From contig UQIT01000013.1 in assembly GCA_900541175.1 (NCBI GenBank), forward strand, positions 1-56,205: a stretch of DNA of 56,205 nt. Reading direction: 5' to 3'. The stretch comes from an uncultured Collinsella sp. (GTDB lineage Bacteria > Actinomycetota > Coriobacteriia > Coriobacteriales > Coriobacteriaceae). Shown piece by piece: positions 32,949 to 40,555 of the stretch. How positions within the stretch are numbered: position 1 is the stretch's first letter; each line of letters begins with the position of its first letter. The position numbers were made by a program, and so were the translations under genes. The notes under the pieces were generated by a model, which searched no databases, had not been told where the DNA came from, and saw nothing but the letters and a program-made list of their open reading frames with translations.

Positions 32949-33392
32949 ATGGCAAAAGAGGGAAAGAAGCCGATCGGCAAGATTGTCCTAGGCGTCATCG
33001 TGGTGCTGGTTATCGTCGGTGCCGTGGGCTCTATGGGTGGCAATTCAACCGATTCGTCTGCGAGCGATTTGGCAAAACCTGCCGAGGCGACACAGCAGGC
33101 TGAGGAGCAAAAAGAACCGCAAGAACCGTATGCCATTGCTGATGAGGCTGAAGACACCTCCAATCAGTTTGCCTATAAGATCACGGGCACGCTGACCAAT
33201 AACACGGACAAGGAAAAGAGCTACATTCAGATTGAGTATGTTCTGTATGATGCCGATGGCAACCAGGTTGGAACGGCTCTTGCAAACACCAATCATCTGA
33301 AGGCGGGCGGCTCCTGGAAGTTCGAGGCGCTGGGTACAGTGTCTCCCGACCAGGTTGCTAGCTGGGAGCGTTCGGACGTAAGTGGTTTCTAG
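32949..33392 (+). CDS. FxLYD-domain membrane-anchored protein
   Basis: 147 residues. A basic N-terminus (MAKEGKKPIGK) and one hydrophobic helix (IVLGVIVVLVIVGAVGSMGG) form a signal-anchor. A polar Gln/Glu linker follows. The C-terminal beta domain YKITGTLTNNTDKEKSYIQIEYVLYDADGNQVGTALANTN is the FxLYD fold of Gram-positive surface proteins. Function is unknown; such domains are thought to bind extracellular ligands. Translation may be gated by the hairpin at 32890. The HTH gene at 33425 follows closely. Confidence 0.8.
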   Translation: MAKEGKKPIGKIVLGVIVVLVIVGAVGSMGGNSTDSSASDLAKPAEATQQAEEQKEPQEPYAIADEAEDTSNQFAYKITGTLTNNTDKEKSYIQIEYVLYDADGNQVGTALANTNHLKAGGSWKFEALGTVSPDQVASWERSDVSGF

Positions 33393-33424
33393 CATGTTGC
33401 ATGCACTGGGGGAGGTGAAGCCGT

Positions 33425-33847
33425 ATGCCCGATAAAAAGCTGACCGAGGAGTTGCTCAATGAGCTTCTCGATGCGCCGAACATCGATGGCTATATCAGGG
33501 AGCACGACTTTGCCACCCCGTCGCTTTCGGACTACCTGAAGCAGCTACTGCAGGAAAAGGGCTTGGAGCGCTCGCGCGTGGTTCGTATGGCCGATCTCAA
33601 TGAGACCTTTGGCTATCAGATCTTTACCGGTGCGCGTCATCCGAGTCGTAATAAGGTGCTGCAGATTGCCTTTGCGATGGCGCTGACGCTCAAAGAGACC
33701 AACCGTGCGCTGACGGCTGCCGGGGTAAGCGTCCTTAACTGCAAGGACCGCCGCGATGCGATTATCATCTTTTGCATCGATCGCGGGTGCAGCCTCCAAA
33801 AGGTCAACGAGGAGCTGTATCGCTTTGGCGAGGAGACGGTGAGTTAG
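33425..33847 (+). CDS. helix-turn-helix (Xre-like) protein
   Basis: 140 residues after GGGAGGTG. LSDYLKQLLQEKGLERSRVVRMADLNETFGYQIFTGARHPSRNKVLQIAFAMALTLKETNRALTAAGV is an Xre-like four-helix domain; I give it as one block because its helices run together only as a pattern: ERSRVV, NETFGYQIF, RNKVLQIA. A C-terminal part (RDAIIIFCIDRGCSLQKVN) resembles the usual tail of such proteins encoded next to kinases. It probably binds DNA or serves as a kinase substrate. It precedes the Ser/Thr kinase gene by about 100 bases. Confidence 0.7.
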   Translation: MPDKKLTEELLNELLDAPNIDGYIREHDFATPSLSDYLKQLLQEKGLERSRVVRMADLNETFGYQIFTGARHPSRNKVLQIAFAMALTLKETNRALTAAGVSVLNCKDRRDAIIIFCIDRGCSLQKVNEELYRFGEETVS

Positions 33848-33945
33848 CGGCTGATATCTGAGCCAGTGGAGCTGTCGAACAACGATGCAAACGAACGGGG
33901 CGCGGATGCCATGGGGTGTCTGCGCCCTGCGCTATGATGGAGGCT

Positions 33946-35325
33946 ATGGATACTCAGACCCCAACATATTCCAATGACGAGCTGACCGCAGCGCTTGCCG
34001 AGCACCTGGCGTCGCTCGATCGCGACGACAGCTATCGCGTGGAGCGTGTACTTAAGCGCTCGTCCGTTGAAACAACCGAGCTCGTGTACTTTGAAGGAAC
34101 CGGCGGTGGTTCGCTCGGCCCCTTTGTCCGTAAGCGCATCGATGCTTCGGCTCAAATCGGTGGGGCATACGAGCGTCTGTTTGCCGCTCAGCGGGCAGGT
34201 AGGCGTTTTGAGCACCTGCCCAGAATCGTCGATTGTCGTCGTGCGGGCGACGAGCTCAACGTGGTTATGGAATACATCGAAGGGGAGACACTCGGGGCGC
34301 TGGTGGACCGTCTGGGAGCCACCCCCGATTATGCGCACGAATTGTATCCTGCCCTATGCGATGCCGTGGGCGAGCTCCACGCCGGTTTTGCGATGGCGGG
34401 GGAGCCGCCGGCGCCGGTGATCCATCGCGACCTCAAGCCGTCGAATATCATCGTGACAGGTGCCAACTATACGCCTGATGACGGTCTGACGTTTTCGTCG
34501 CTGGTGATTATCGACTTGGGGATCGCGCGCGTATGGCGCGATGGCGCCGATGCCGACACCGTCAAGTTTGGGACACGGCCCTATGCGCCGCCCGAGCAGT
34601 ATGGGTTTGGGCAGACGAGCGTGCGAAGCGACGTCTACGCACTTGGCGCCCTGTTGTTCTTCTACTTGACGGGAGTCGACCCTAAACCAGGGCTCGACAT
34701 GCGCGAGCAATGCGAGGCGCGTGGCATTCCCACCCCACTTGCCGATGTCATCTGCATGTCGATGGCGCTCGACCCGGCCAAGCGTTTTGCGAGCGCGGAA
34801 GCGTTGGGACGGGCGACGTGCGCGGCATACGATCTAAGTCGCCCCGTGCGGCCTCCTGCGCCTGCGCCTGTCCGTACTCCGGCCTCGGAGACGGTGTTGA
34901 CGCCCCAAGGGCTCCAGAACCCCACAGGGCTTCCTAGGCCTGCCGCCTCCGCTGCATGCGGTTTGCTCTCTCGCGTTCCGGAGTCTCTGGGGCGTATTTG
35001 GAATACGCTCGTCTGCTTCTCGCTGCTTGTGTTCTTTGCCGGAAGTCACTTTGCCGTCTTTCACCCCACGGGAGCAAACCAAAGCTACCCGACGTGGCTT
35101 CTCATAATCGAGTATTTTTTCTTTGTCGATGGCCTTATGGTGCTTATGCATTTTGCGCTGCTCGATAAGCGCCGTCTTCGTCGGCGATTCGCACTGCTCG
35201 ACAGCTATCGCGGCAAGAAACTCGCGAAACTCTGGCTCAAGGCATTGGGTGTGCTGCTCCTATGCATGATCGTCATAGTCGCGGTTGCCAATGCGACCGG
35301 CGTTGTCGATACCTCCGCTACCTAA
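33946..35325 (+). CDS. membrane-bound Ser/Thr protein kinase
   Basis: 459 residues. The kinase core shows VIHRDLKPSNI (catalytic Asp and Asn), IIDLGIARVW (DLG instead of DFG), FGTRPYAPPEQYG (activation segment) and SDVYALGALLFFYLTG. The N-lobe is short, and a classical glycine loop is not obvious (EGTGGGSLG may serve). A proline-rich linker follows. Three hydrophobic helices near the C-terminus (about 345-367, 381-404, 432-452) anchor it, with no PASTA repeats, so it is not the PknB type. The start is uncertain: ATG 33934, 33937 or 33946. The preceding HTH gene is the likely signalling partner. Confidence 0.82.
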   Translation: MDTQTPTYSNDELTAALAEHLASLDRDDSYRVERVLKRSSVETTELVYFEGTGGGSLGPFVRKRIDASAQIGGAYERLFAAQRAGRRFEHLPRIVDCRRAGDELNVVMEYIEGETLGALVDRLGATPDYAHELYPALCDAVGELHAGFAMAGEPPAPVIHRDLKPSNIIVTGANYTPDDGLTFSSLVIIDLGIARVWRDGADADTVKFGTRPYAPPEQYGFGQTSVRSDVYALGALLFFYLTGVDPKPGLDMREQCEARGIPTPLADVICMSMALDPAKRFASAEALGRATCAAYDLSRPVRPPAPAPVRTPASETVLTPQGLQNPTGLPRPAASAACGLLSRVPESLGRIWNTLVCFSLLVFFAGSHFAVFHPTGANQSYPTWLLIIEYFFFVDGLMVLMHFALLDKRRLRRRFALLDSYRGKKLAKLWLKALGVLLLCMIVIVAVANATGVVDTSAT

Positions 35326-35330
35326 AAGAA

Positions 35331-35352
35331 AAGGGCCCCATTGGGGCCCTTT
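35331..35352. terminator. bidirectional terminator
   Basis: AAGGGCCCCA / TTGGGGCCCTTT forms a near-perfect palindrome with A-rich and T-rich sides, between the convergent kinase and coiled-coil genes. The minus-strand reading has the longer T tract (TTTTCTTTT). Confidence 0.8.
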
Positions 35353-35362
35353 GCAGTTGCAC

Positions 35363-36496
35363 TTAGATGCGGTTCATCTGAGCGGCGACTTTGTTGTACC
35401 AGTCCTGCCACGTGGGCGGGCAGTACTTTTTGGCCGCAGCCGGGGTAAGGGTGGAGCCGTAGTTGGCGCCCAGATAGGCAACGTGAGCGGAGATGCCCTC
35501 GCTCCAGCTGCCAAAGCTGCGCCAACCGCCGCCACGTGCACTCCAGCCCCAGGCGTTATAAGAATTGGCGCAATAAGCACCCTTGGTGCTCTCGATGCAG
35601 GCGATGGCGGGGGACCAACGGGGGTCGACACCGGTATTCCAAGCGGCGACGGCAAAGTTATAGCCCTGGCCTGCCATAGGGGAGCCGGCGAGATAATTGT
35701 CGATGCGGCTCGTCCACTCATTAATGAACGAATCGTAATCGGAGCTACCGGTATTGGAGTTGTTCACCGTGGTGTCGATGGTGGTGTTGGTGTTGGTGGC
35801 CTGGCTGCTGGAATTGCTGCCGCTTACGCCCTCGCCCGAGAGCTTCTCGGCGGCAGCGGCCTTATCGGCCTCAAGCTTGGCAAGCTCGGCGGCATTTTCC
35901 TGCTCGGCTTTTGCCTGTGCCTCGCTGCGGAGCTGCTGGGCCTGTGCCAGCGCATCCTCGGCGTTTTTCTGCTCCGCCTCAAGCTGAGACTTGGCCTGCT
36001 GGAGCTCGGCCTTGTTCTGCTCGAGTTCGGTTTGCATGCTATTGAGCTCTTCGATCTCGTCGACGCTCGAGCTCGTGATCTGGTTGGTGTATTTGCAGGT
36101 CGTGATGAACTCACCCAGGCTCTGCGCGTTGACCAGGAAGCTCACGATGGGATTGGTGCCCTTCTGATACTTGTACAGATCGCGCATGGCAGAGCTTGCC
36201 TTGGCCTGCTGCTCGGGAAGCTTAGCCTCGATTTCCTCGATGCTTGCCTCATTGGAGTCAATCTGCTTTTGCAGGTCATCGAGTTTGGTGCGGGCGTCGT
36301 TGTAGGCGCTCGTGGCGGCTTCGATCTTCTGCTGGGCTGCGGAAAGCTGGTCCTGCGTTGCCTGCGAGGCGGCATACGCCGCAACGGGGGAGAGCATCGG
36401 CGAGGCCGTCAGCGCAACGGCGAGCGCGGCGCTCGTGATGATACGAGCCGGCTTCGACGCAATGAGCGCTGCGGTGCGATGATTCGAATGCTGCAT
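35363..36496 (-). CDS. secreted coiled-coil protein with C-terminal lysozyme-like domain
   Basis: 377 residues from ATG 36496 after AGAGGGAC. A signal peptide ends near VAAYAAS. Residues about 45-230 are a long coiled coil of the PcsB/CwlO type (QDQLSAAQQKIEAATSAYN, EQQAKASSAMRDLYKYQKG). A Ser/Asn/Thr-rich linker follows. The last 110 residues (YNFAVAAWNTGVDPRWSPA, ACIESTKGAYCANSYNAWGW, SWSEGISAHVAYLG) resemble the lysozyme-like/glucosaminidase fold, with a candidate Glu in IEST. It is probably a cell-wall hydrolase or its activator, possibly involved in cell division. Substrate cleavage is inferred. Confidence 0.75.
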   Translation of the reverse strand: MQHSNHRTAALIASKPARIITSAALAVALTASPMLSPVAAYAASQATQDQLSAAQQKIEAATSAYNDARTKLDDLQKQIDSNEASIEEIEAKLPEQQAKASSAMRDLYKYQKGTNPIVSFLVNAQSLGEFITTCKYTNQITSSSVDEIEELNSMQTELEQNKAELQQAKSQLEAEQKNAEDALAQAQQLRSEAQAKAEQENAAELAKLEADKAAAAEKLSGEGVSGSNSSSQATNTNTTIDTTVNNSNTGSSDYDSFINEWTSRIDNYLAGSPMAGQGYNFAVAAWNTGVDPRWSPAIACIESTKGAYCANSYNAWGWSARGGGWRSFGSWSEGISAHVAYLGANYGSTLTPAAAKKYCPPTWQDWYNKVAAQMNRI

Positions 36497-36557
36497 CCAG
36501 TCCCTCTGCAATCAATCGTAGGTTATGGTTCGAACGGTATTCTACTACTGCTTTCGA

Positions 36558-36606
36558 CCTCAACTTGAACCTTAAAGGTTCCAAAGGGTCAAGTTGAACT
36601 TGAGGC
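36558..36606 (-). promoter_or_regulatory. nested inverted repeats upstream of the coiled-coil protein gene
   Basis: TCAACTTGA (36560-36568) and TCAAGTTGA (36589-36597) are inverted around the palindrome GAACCTTAAAGGTTC (36567-36581). A related GTTCAACTTTAAC occurs near 36654. The spacing suggests an operator or a leader hairpin for the minus-strand gene. Confidence 0.4.
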
Positions 36607-36730
36607 TTTGGCTTTGACCTGCAGTTATGATGAATTGTTGAGAAACCATAGAGTTCAACTTTAACGTTACGGGGGCCTGTTTAAGAGGAACTATGGGCTG
36701 TAAAAGCTATCTCAACATGGGGTTTTACAA

Positions 36731-37363
36731 CTACAGCGTGCCCTCCTGGCGAGCCTGCTCAATCTCTTCGAGCGCCTCGGCGGGGGTGAACGAGCAAGTG
36801 CCGTCGCCGAGCTTGACCACCTGGATTTCGTCGCCGGTATGGACCTCTCCGCCCTTTAGTACCACGCCGAAAACGCCCTCGTGGGGAAAGATGCAGTCGC
36901 CGGCGAGATAGTAGATGGCACAGCGGGTATGGCAGACTTTGCCGATCTGGCTGATTTCGACGAGTACTTCGCTGCCGAGCTTGAGCTGCGTGCCCAAGGG
37001 GAGTGAGAGCAGGTTGATACCCTGGGTGGTGAAGTTCTCGCCAAAGTCGCCCTCGTGCACATCGAGCCCGCGCGCCTGCGCCGTCTGGATAGACTCTGCA
37101 GCTAAAAAGGAGACCTGACGGTGCCAATGCCCGGCGTGCGCATCGGAGGCGAGGCCAAACTGCTCGACGACGGTGTCGTGCCCGTCGGCGACGGGTGACT
37201 TACGCGTGCCTTTGTGCTCCGACGTGTTGATTGAGACGATGCGGACAGGCCCGTTGTAAGCATCGTTTGCGGTGCGTAGGGGAGCTGCCGTCTGGGCACG
37301 ATCCGCAAGTTCGCGCTTTGCGGCGTCAATGATGGGGTTGTTGATCGGATGAGCCTGGGGCAC
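36731..37363 (-). CDS. MOSC-domain protein
   Basis: 210 residues, GTG start at 37363 after GAAAGGTG. The MOSC core shows GPVRIVSINTSEHKGTRK, the KDAHAGHWHRQVSFL-type segment (ASDAHAGHWHRQVS), EGDFGENFTTQGI, and IGKVCHTRCAIYY with the conserved Cys. It then ends GVFGVVLKGGEVHTGDEI. These domains bind sulfur or the molybdenum cofactor, for example in cofactor sulfuration or transfer. There is no partner molybdoenzyme in this window. It diverges from the D-aspartate ligase gene. Confidence 0.85.
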   Translation of the reverse strand: MPQAHPINNPIIDAAKRELADRAQTAAPLRTANDAYNGPVRIVSINTSEHKGTRKSPVADGHDTVVEQFGLASDAHAGHWHRQVSFLAAESIQTAQARGLDVHEGDFGENFTTQGINLLSLPLGTQLKLGSEVLVEISQIGKVCHTRCAIYYLAGDCIFPHEGVFGVVLKGGEVHTGDEIQVVKLGDGTCSFTPAEALEEIEQARQEGTL

Positions 37364-37383
37364 GGTGCACCTTTCGACGGGGC

Positions 37384-37441
37384 GGGCAACATGTTGAATC
37401 CTACAACAATGGTAGGTTCATTGCCCGTTGTCATACAACGG
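37384..37441. promoter_or_regulatory. two hairpins between mosC-like gene and D-aspartate ligase
   Basis: GGGCAA (37384-37389) / TTGCCC (37421-37426) encloses TGAATCCTAC (37395-37404) / GTAGGTTCA (37412-37420). CCGTTGT CAT ACAACGG (37425-37441) forms a second stem that shares bases with the first, so the two are mutually exclusive. They lie in the divergent intergenic region, so they could be operators or a leader switch. Confidence 0.4.
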
Positions 37442-37595
37442 TGAGCGCCGTCTTCGTGCTGGCCTTCGTGCTGGACGATTGCGTCGATTGCCATAGATAC
37501 GGTGGAGCTTTGGGCGCCGGCGGCTCGGCACGCTAGAATAATTCAGTTGCGCAAAGACCGCCCGTTGTGTGGGCAGTTCATGATAGGAAGTTTCC

Positions 37596-38852
37596 ATGGC
37601 ATTGCAATTTACAGAGCGCGAGTTCATTCCCGTGCTGCTCGGTGGCGACATCAACGCCTATTCGGTGGCGCGCGCCTTCTACGAGGAGTACCAGGTCAAG
37701 AGTCTGGTCTTTGGCAAGTATCAGACGGGCCCCGCGTACCGCAGCCAGATTATCGACTACACGCCCAACGTGGATATCGATACCATGCCCGTGATGCTCA
37801 AAACCGTCAACGGCATTGCCCAGGCGCATGCCGATAAGACGATTGTCCTTGTGGGCTGTGGCGACAACTATGTTGCCCTCGTGGCTCAGGCCAAGGATGC
37901 TCATGAGCTGGCGGATAACATCGTCGCTCCCTACGCGCCCTACAGCATGCTCGAGCAGTGCCAGAAGAAGGAGATCTTCTACGAGTTGTGCGAGAAGCAT
38001 GGCGTGCCCTATCCGCACACGTTTACCTTTACCAAGGCGATGCTCAATGCCCAGGGTGAGGCGCCTGCCGAAGTGCTCGACCAGATCGATTTTCCCTACC
38101 CGATGATTCTGAAGCCTTCTGACGGCATCATGTGGTGGCAGCACGAGTTCGAGGGCCAGAAGAAGGCCTATGAGATTGCCGACCGCGCCGAGCTGGAACA
38201 GGTCATTCGCGATTCGTATGCCAGCGGCTACACCGACGATCTGATCTTGCAGGACCGCGTGCCCGGCAACGACGAGTACATGCGCGTGCTCACCAGCTAT
38301 TCCGACCGCAACGGCAAGGTGCGCATGATGTGCCTGGGCCATGTGCTGCTCGAGGAGCATCAGCCCCACGGTGTCGGCAACCACGCCTGTATCATTACCG
38401 AGCCCAACGACGAGCTCATGGGCGGCGTGCGCAAGTTGCTCGAGGACCTTCACTTTGTGGGCTATTCCAACTTTGACGTTAAGTACGACGAGCGCGACGG
38501 CTCGTTTAAGTTCTTCGATTTCAACACGCGCCAGGGCCGCAGCAACTACTACGTCACTAACAGTGGCTTTAACGTTGCCAAGTATGTGGTGGACGAGTAT
38601 GTGTTCAACCGTCCATTTGAGCCGGAGTTTGTGACGGCTCAGGACGAGGCCCTGTGGATGGTCGTCCCCATGGGCGTCGTCGACAAGTACGTCAAGGATC
38701 CCGAGCTGCGCGCTAAGGTGCATCGCCTGGACAAGGAAGGCAAGGGCGCCGACCCTTCGTTTATGAAGGGCGACTTTGTCTTTAACCGCTGGCTGCGCAT
38801 GTGGCACACCAAGCTGCGCCACTTTAAGCTGTTCAAGACGTATTACAAGTAG
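37596..38852 (+). CDS. ATP-grasp D-aspartate ligase (Asl-like)
   Basis: 418 residues after a GATAGGAAG site. The N-terminal pre-ATP-grasp segment has PVLLGGDINAYSVARAFYE. The ATP-grasp core has FPYPMILKPSDGIMWWQHEF (nucleotide Lys), LILQDRVPGNDEYMRVLTSY, and the Mg-site FKFFDFNTRQGRSNYY. This pattern matches carboxylate-amine ligases like Asl(fm), which activates D-aspartate and joins it to the third residue of the peptidoglycan stem. The gene is followed by an aspartate racemase, which supports D-Asp as substrate. Confidence 0.82.
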   Translation: MALQFTEREFIPVLLGGDINAYSVARAFYEEYQVKSLVFGKYQTGPAYRSQIIDYTPNVDIDTMPVMLKTVNGIAQAHADKTIVLVGCGDNYVALVAQAKDAHELADNIVAPYAPYSMLEQCQKKEIFYELCEKHGVPYPHTFTFTKAMLNAQGEAPAEVLDQIDFPYPMILKPSDGIMWWQHEFEGQKKAYEIADRAELEQVIRDSYASGYTDDLILQDRVPGNDEYMRVLTSYSDRNGKVRMMCLGHVLLEEHQPHGVGNHACIITEPNDELMGGVRKLLEDLHFVGYSNFDVKYDERDGSFKFFDFNTRQGRSNYYVTNSGFNVAKYVVDEYVFNRPFEPEFVTAQDEALWMVVPMGVVDKYVKDPELRAKVHRLDKEGKGADPSFMKGDFVFNRWLRMWHTKLRHFKLFKTYYK

Positions 38853-38936
38853 ATGAGCGCGGCGCCCGTCCGGTTTGCATCGGGCGGGCGCGGGTATGAT
38901 ACGTGCAATTGCGCAAGCGTCACCAAGGAGGCGGCG

Positions 38937-39683
38937 ATGGAAAAGCTGGGAGTTATCGGCGGTATGGGCGCCGAGGCCACGTCGTATTACTACGACCAGG
39001 TGGTGCGTCATACGGCTGCTGCCTGCGATCAGGAACATATCGACATGGTGGTGCTCTCCAAGTCGACCATGCCCGACCGCACGTTGGCCATTAAGACCGG
39101 CGAGCATGCCAAGCTGCTGGCGACCATGAAAGAGTGTGCCCAGGCACTCGAGTCGCTGGGCTGTGCGCACATTGCCATTCCCTGCAACACGTCGCACTAC
39201 TTCTACGACCAGATCCAGTCGTTTACGAAGGTGCCGATTATCCACATGCCGCGTGAGTCGGTGCGCTATGCTCTGGCCGGTGCGGTGATGGGGGAGTGCG
39301 AGTTCGATCCCAACCTGAGTATGCCGGCCGAGCCGGTGCACAAGATTGGCATTATGGGAACCGACGGAACCGTGGGCGCGGGCGTCTACGGCCGCGAATG
39401 TAAGGCTGCGGGTGCTGAGGTTGTCTATCCCAGCGAGAAACGTCAGAACGATGTGATGTCGCTTATCTACGATGATGTAAAGGCCGGACGTGAGCCCGAT
39501 ATGGATAAGTTCGACCGCGTGATGTGGGAGTTCGCCCGTAGCGGCTGCGACCGCGTCATTCTGGCCTGCACCGAGCTATCAGTGCTGCAGAAGTACCGAG
39601 AGATGCCCGAGATCACCCTCGACGCCATGGATGTCCTGGTGCGCGAATCCATCATCCGCAGCGGCGCCCCCTACCGCCTCTAG
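38937..39683 (+). CDS. aspartate/glutamate racemase-family protein, probable aspartate racemase
   Basis: 248 residues from ATG 38937 after AAGGAGG. MEKLGVIGGMGAEATSYYYDQVV is the nucleophile-region start. IPCNTSHYFYD contains the first catalytic Cys (about residue 82) and ILACTELSVL the second (about 205). The family interconverts L- and D-aspartate or glutamate without a cofactor. Its position 84 bases after the D-aspartate ligase gene indicates that it supplies D-Asp for the cross-bridge. Membership is clear; Asp specificity follows from the neighbour. Confidence 0.85.
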   Translation: MEKLGVIGGMGAEATSYYYDQVVRHTAAACDQEHIDMVVLSKSTMPDRTLAIKTGEHAKLLATMKECAQALESLGCAHIAIPCNTSHYFYDQIQSFTKVPIIHMPRESVRYALAGAVMGECEFDPNLSMPAEPVHKIGIMGTDGTVGAGVYGRECKAAGAEVVYPSEKRQNDVMSLIYDDVKAGREPDMDKFDRVMWEFARSGCDRVILACTELSVLQKYREMPEITLDAMDVLVRESIIRSGAPYRL

Positions 39684-39690
39684 CTTCCGA

Positions 39691-39723
39691 CCTGCCAAAA
39701 AGGGACAGGTTTATTTTGGTAGG
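39691..39723 (+). repeat. GGGACAGG hairpin repeat, copy 3
   Basis: CCTGCCAAAA (39691-39700) pairs with TTTTGGTAGG (39714-39723), with AGGGACAGGTTTA as loop. It has the same design as the copies at 24590 and 25803: different arms, a conserved GGGACAGGTT loop. Confidence 0.7.
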
Positions 39724-39808
39724 TTTTATCTGGTGAAACAGTAAAGGCATCGGCTCGTTTGGTGCGAGCCGAGGCCTTTTGTGCCGGGCGGTTGCTGTCG
39801 GTGGTGAA

Positions 39809-40555
39809 CTAGAACAGGAAGCCGATGGCGATGAGGGCGATGCTGACGATGAGCACGGCGATGTCCAGGCCCTTGATGGGGTAGCGCTTGTACGAGCTGG
39901 CGCGCGTACGCAGATAGAAGCCGCGCTGTTCTGCCGCCAAGGCTGTGGCATCGGTCTTGCCCACGCTCGAGATGAGCAGTGGCACACACAGTGGCAGCAT
40001 GAGCTTAAGCTTCTTGATGGGGTTCTTGGTGTCGTACTCGACGCCGCGTGCGGTCTGCGCCTCCATGATGGCGTTCATCTCCTGACCAAACACCGGCACA
40101 AAGCGCAGCGCCGTGGTAAAGGTGAAGGCATAGCGATACGGCACGTGCAGCACCTCGACGCAGGCGTTGGCAAGGTCGTTGAGCTTGGTCACCATGAGCA
40201 TGAGGATGAGTGGTAACGCCACACCCAGCAGGCGCAGGCAGGCCTTCGATCCTGTGACGAGGCCCGTGTCGGTGATAAAACTCCACACCACGTTGCCATC
40301 GCGCATAAAGGCCAGCTGGAGCACCAGCATGATAAGCGCGAGCGGAATCAGCAACTTGAGCAGCGAGAACAGACGGTCGACGACGCCGGCATAGGCGCCC
40401 AGCGCAAGGGTGAGTGCCAAAAAGCCCAGCAGCGCCACGTAGGTGTCGGACAAGAAGATGCCGACGATGATGGCGGCGGCGAGGCCCAGTTTGACGACGG
40501 GATTCAGGCGATGCAGCAGCGTATCGCCCGGCATGTAGTCGATGACGTTAACCAC
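39809..40555 (-). CDS. ecfT: ECF transporter transmembrane component EcfT
   Basis: 248 residues if GTG 40555 is used (AAGGAG ten bases upstream); an ATG at 40588 is also possible. The product starts VNVIDYMPGDTLLHRLNPVVKL, the normal EcfT beginning, and has about five to six helices. The coupling helices include the Ala-Arg-Gly motif (QTARGVEYD) and a second AAEQRGFYLRTR, which contact the ATPases. It couples ATP hydrolysis to toppling of the S component. It overlaps the ecfA stop and ends the trpP-ecfA-ecfT operon. Confidence 0.9.
   Translation of the reverse strand: MVNVIDYMPGDTLLHRLNPVVKLGLAAAIIVGIFLSDTYVALLGFLALTLALGAYAGVVDRLFSLLKLLIPLALIMLVLQLAFMRDGNVVWSFITDTGLVTGSKACLRLLGVALPLILMLMVTKLNDLANACVEVLHVPYRYAFTFTTALRFVPVFGQEMNAIMEAQTARGVEYDTKNPIKKLKLMLPLCVPLLISSVGKTDATALAAEQRGFYLRTRASSYKRYPIKGLDIAVLIVSIALIAIGFLF

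Noticed and set aside
37578..39341. 587-codon minus-strand open frame opposite the ligase and racemase genes
   Set aside because: Antisense shadow; both plus-strand genes have complete family motifs and ribosome sites.
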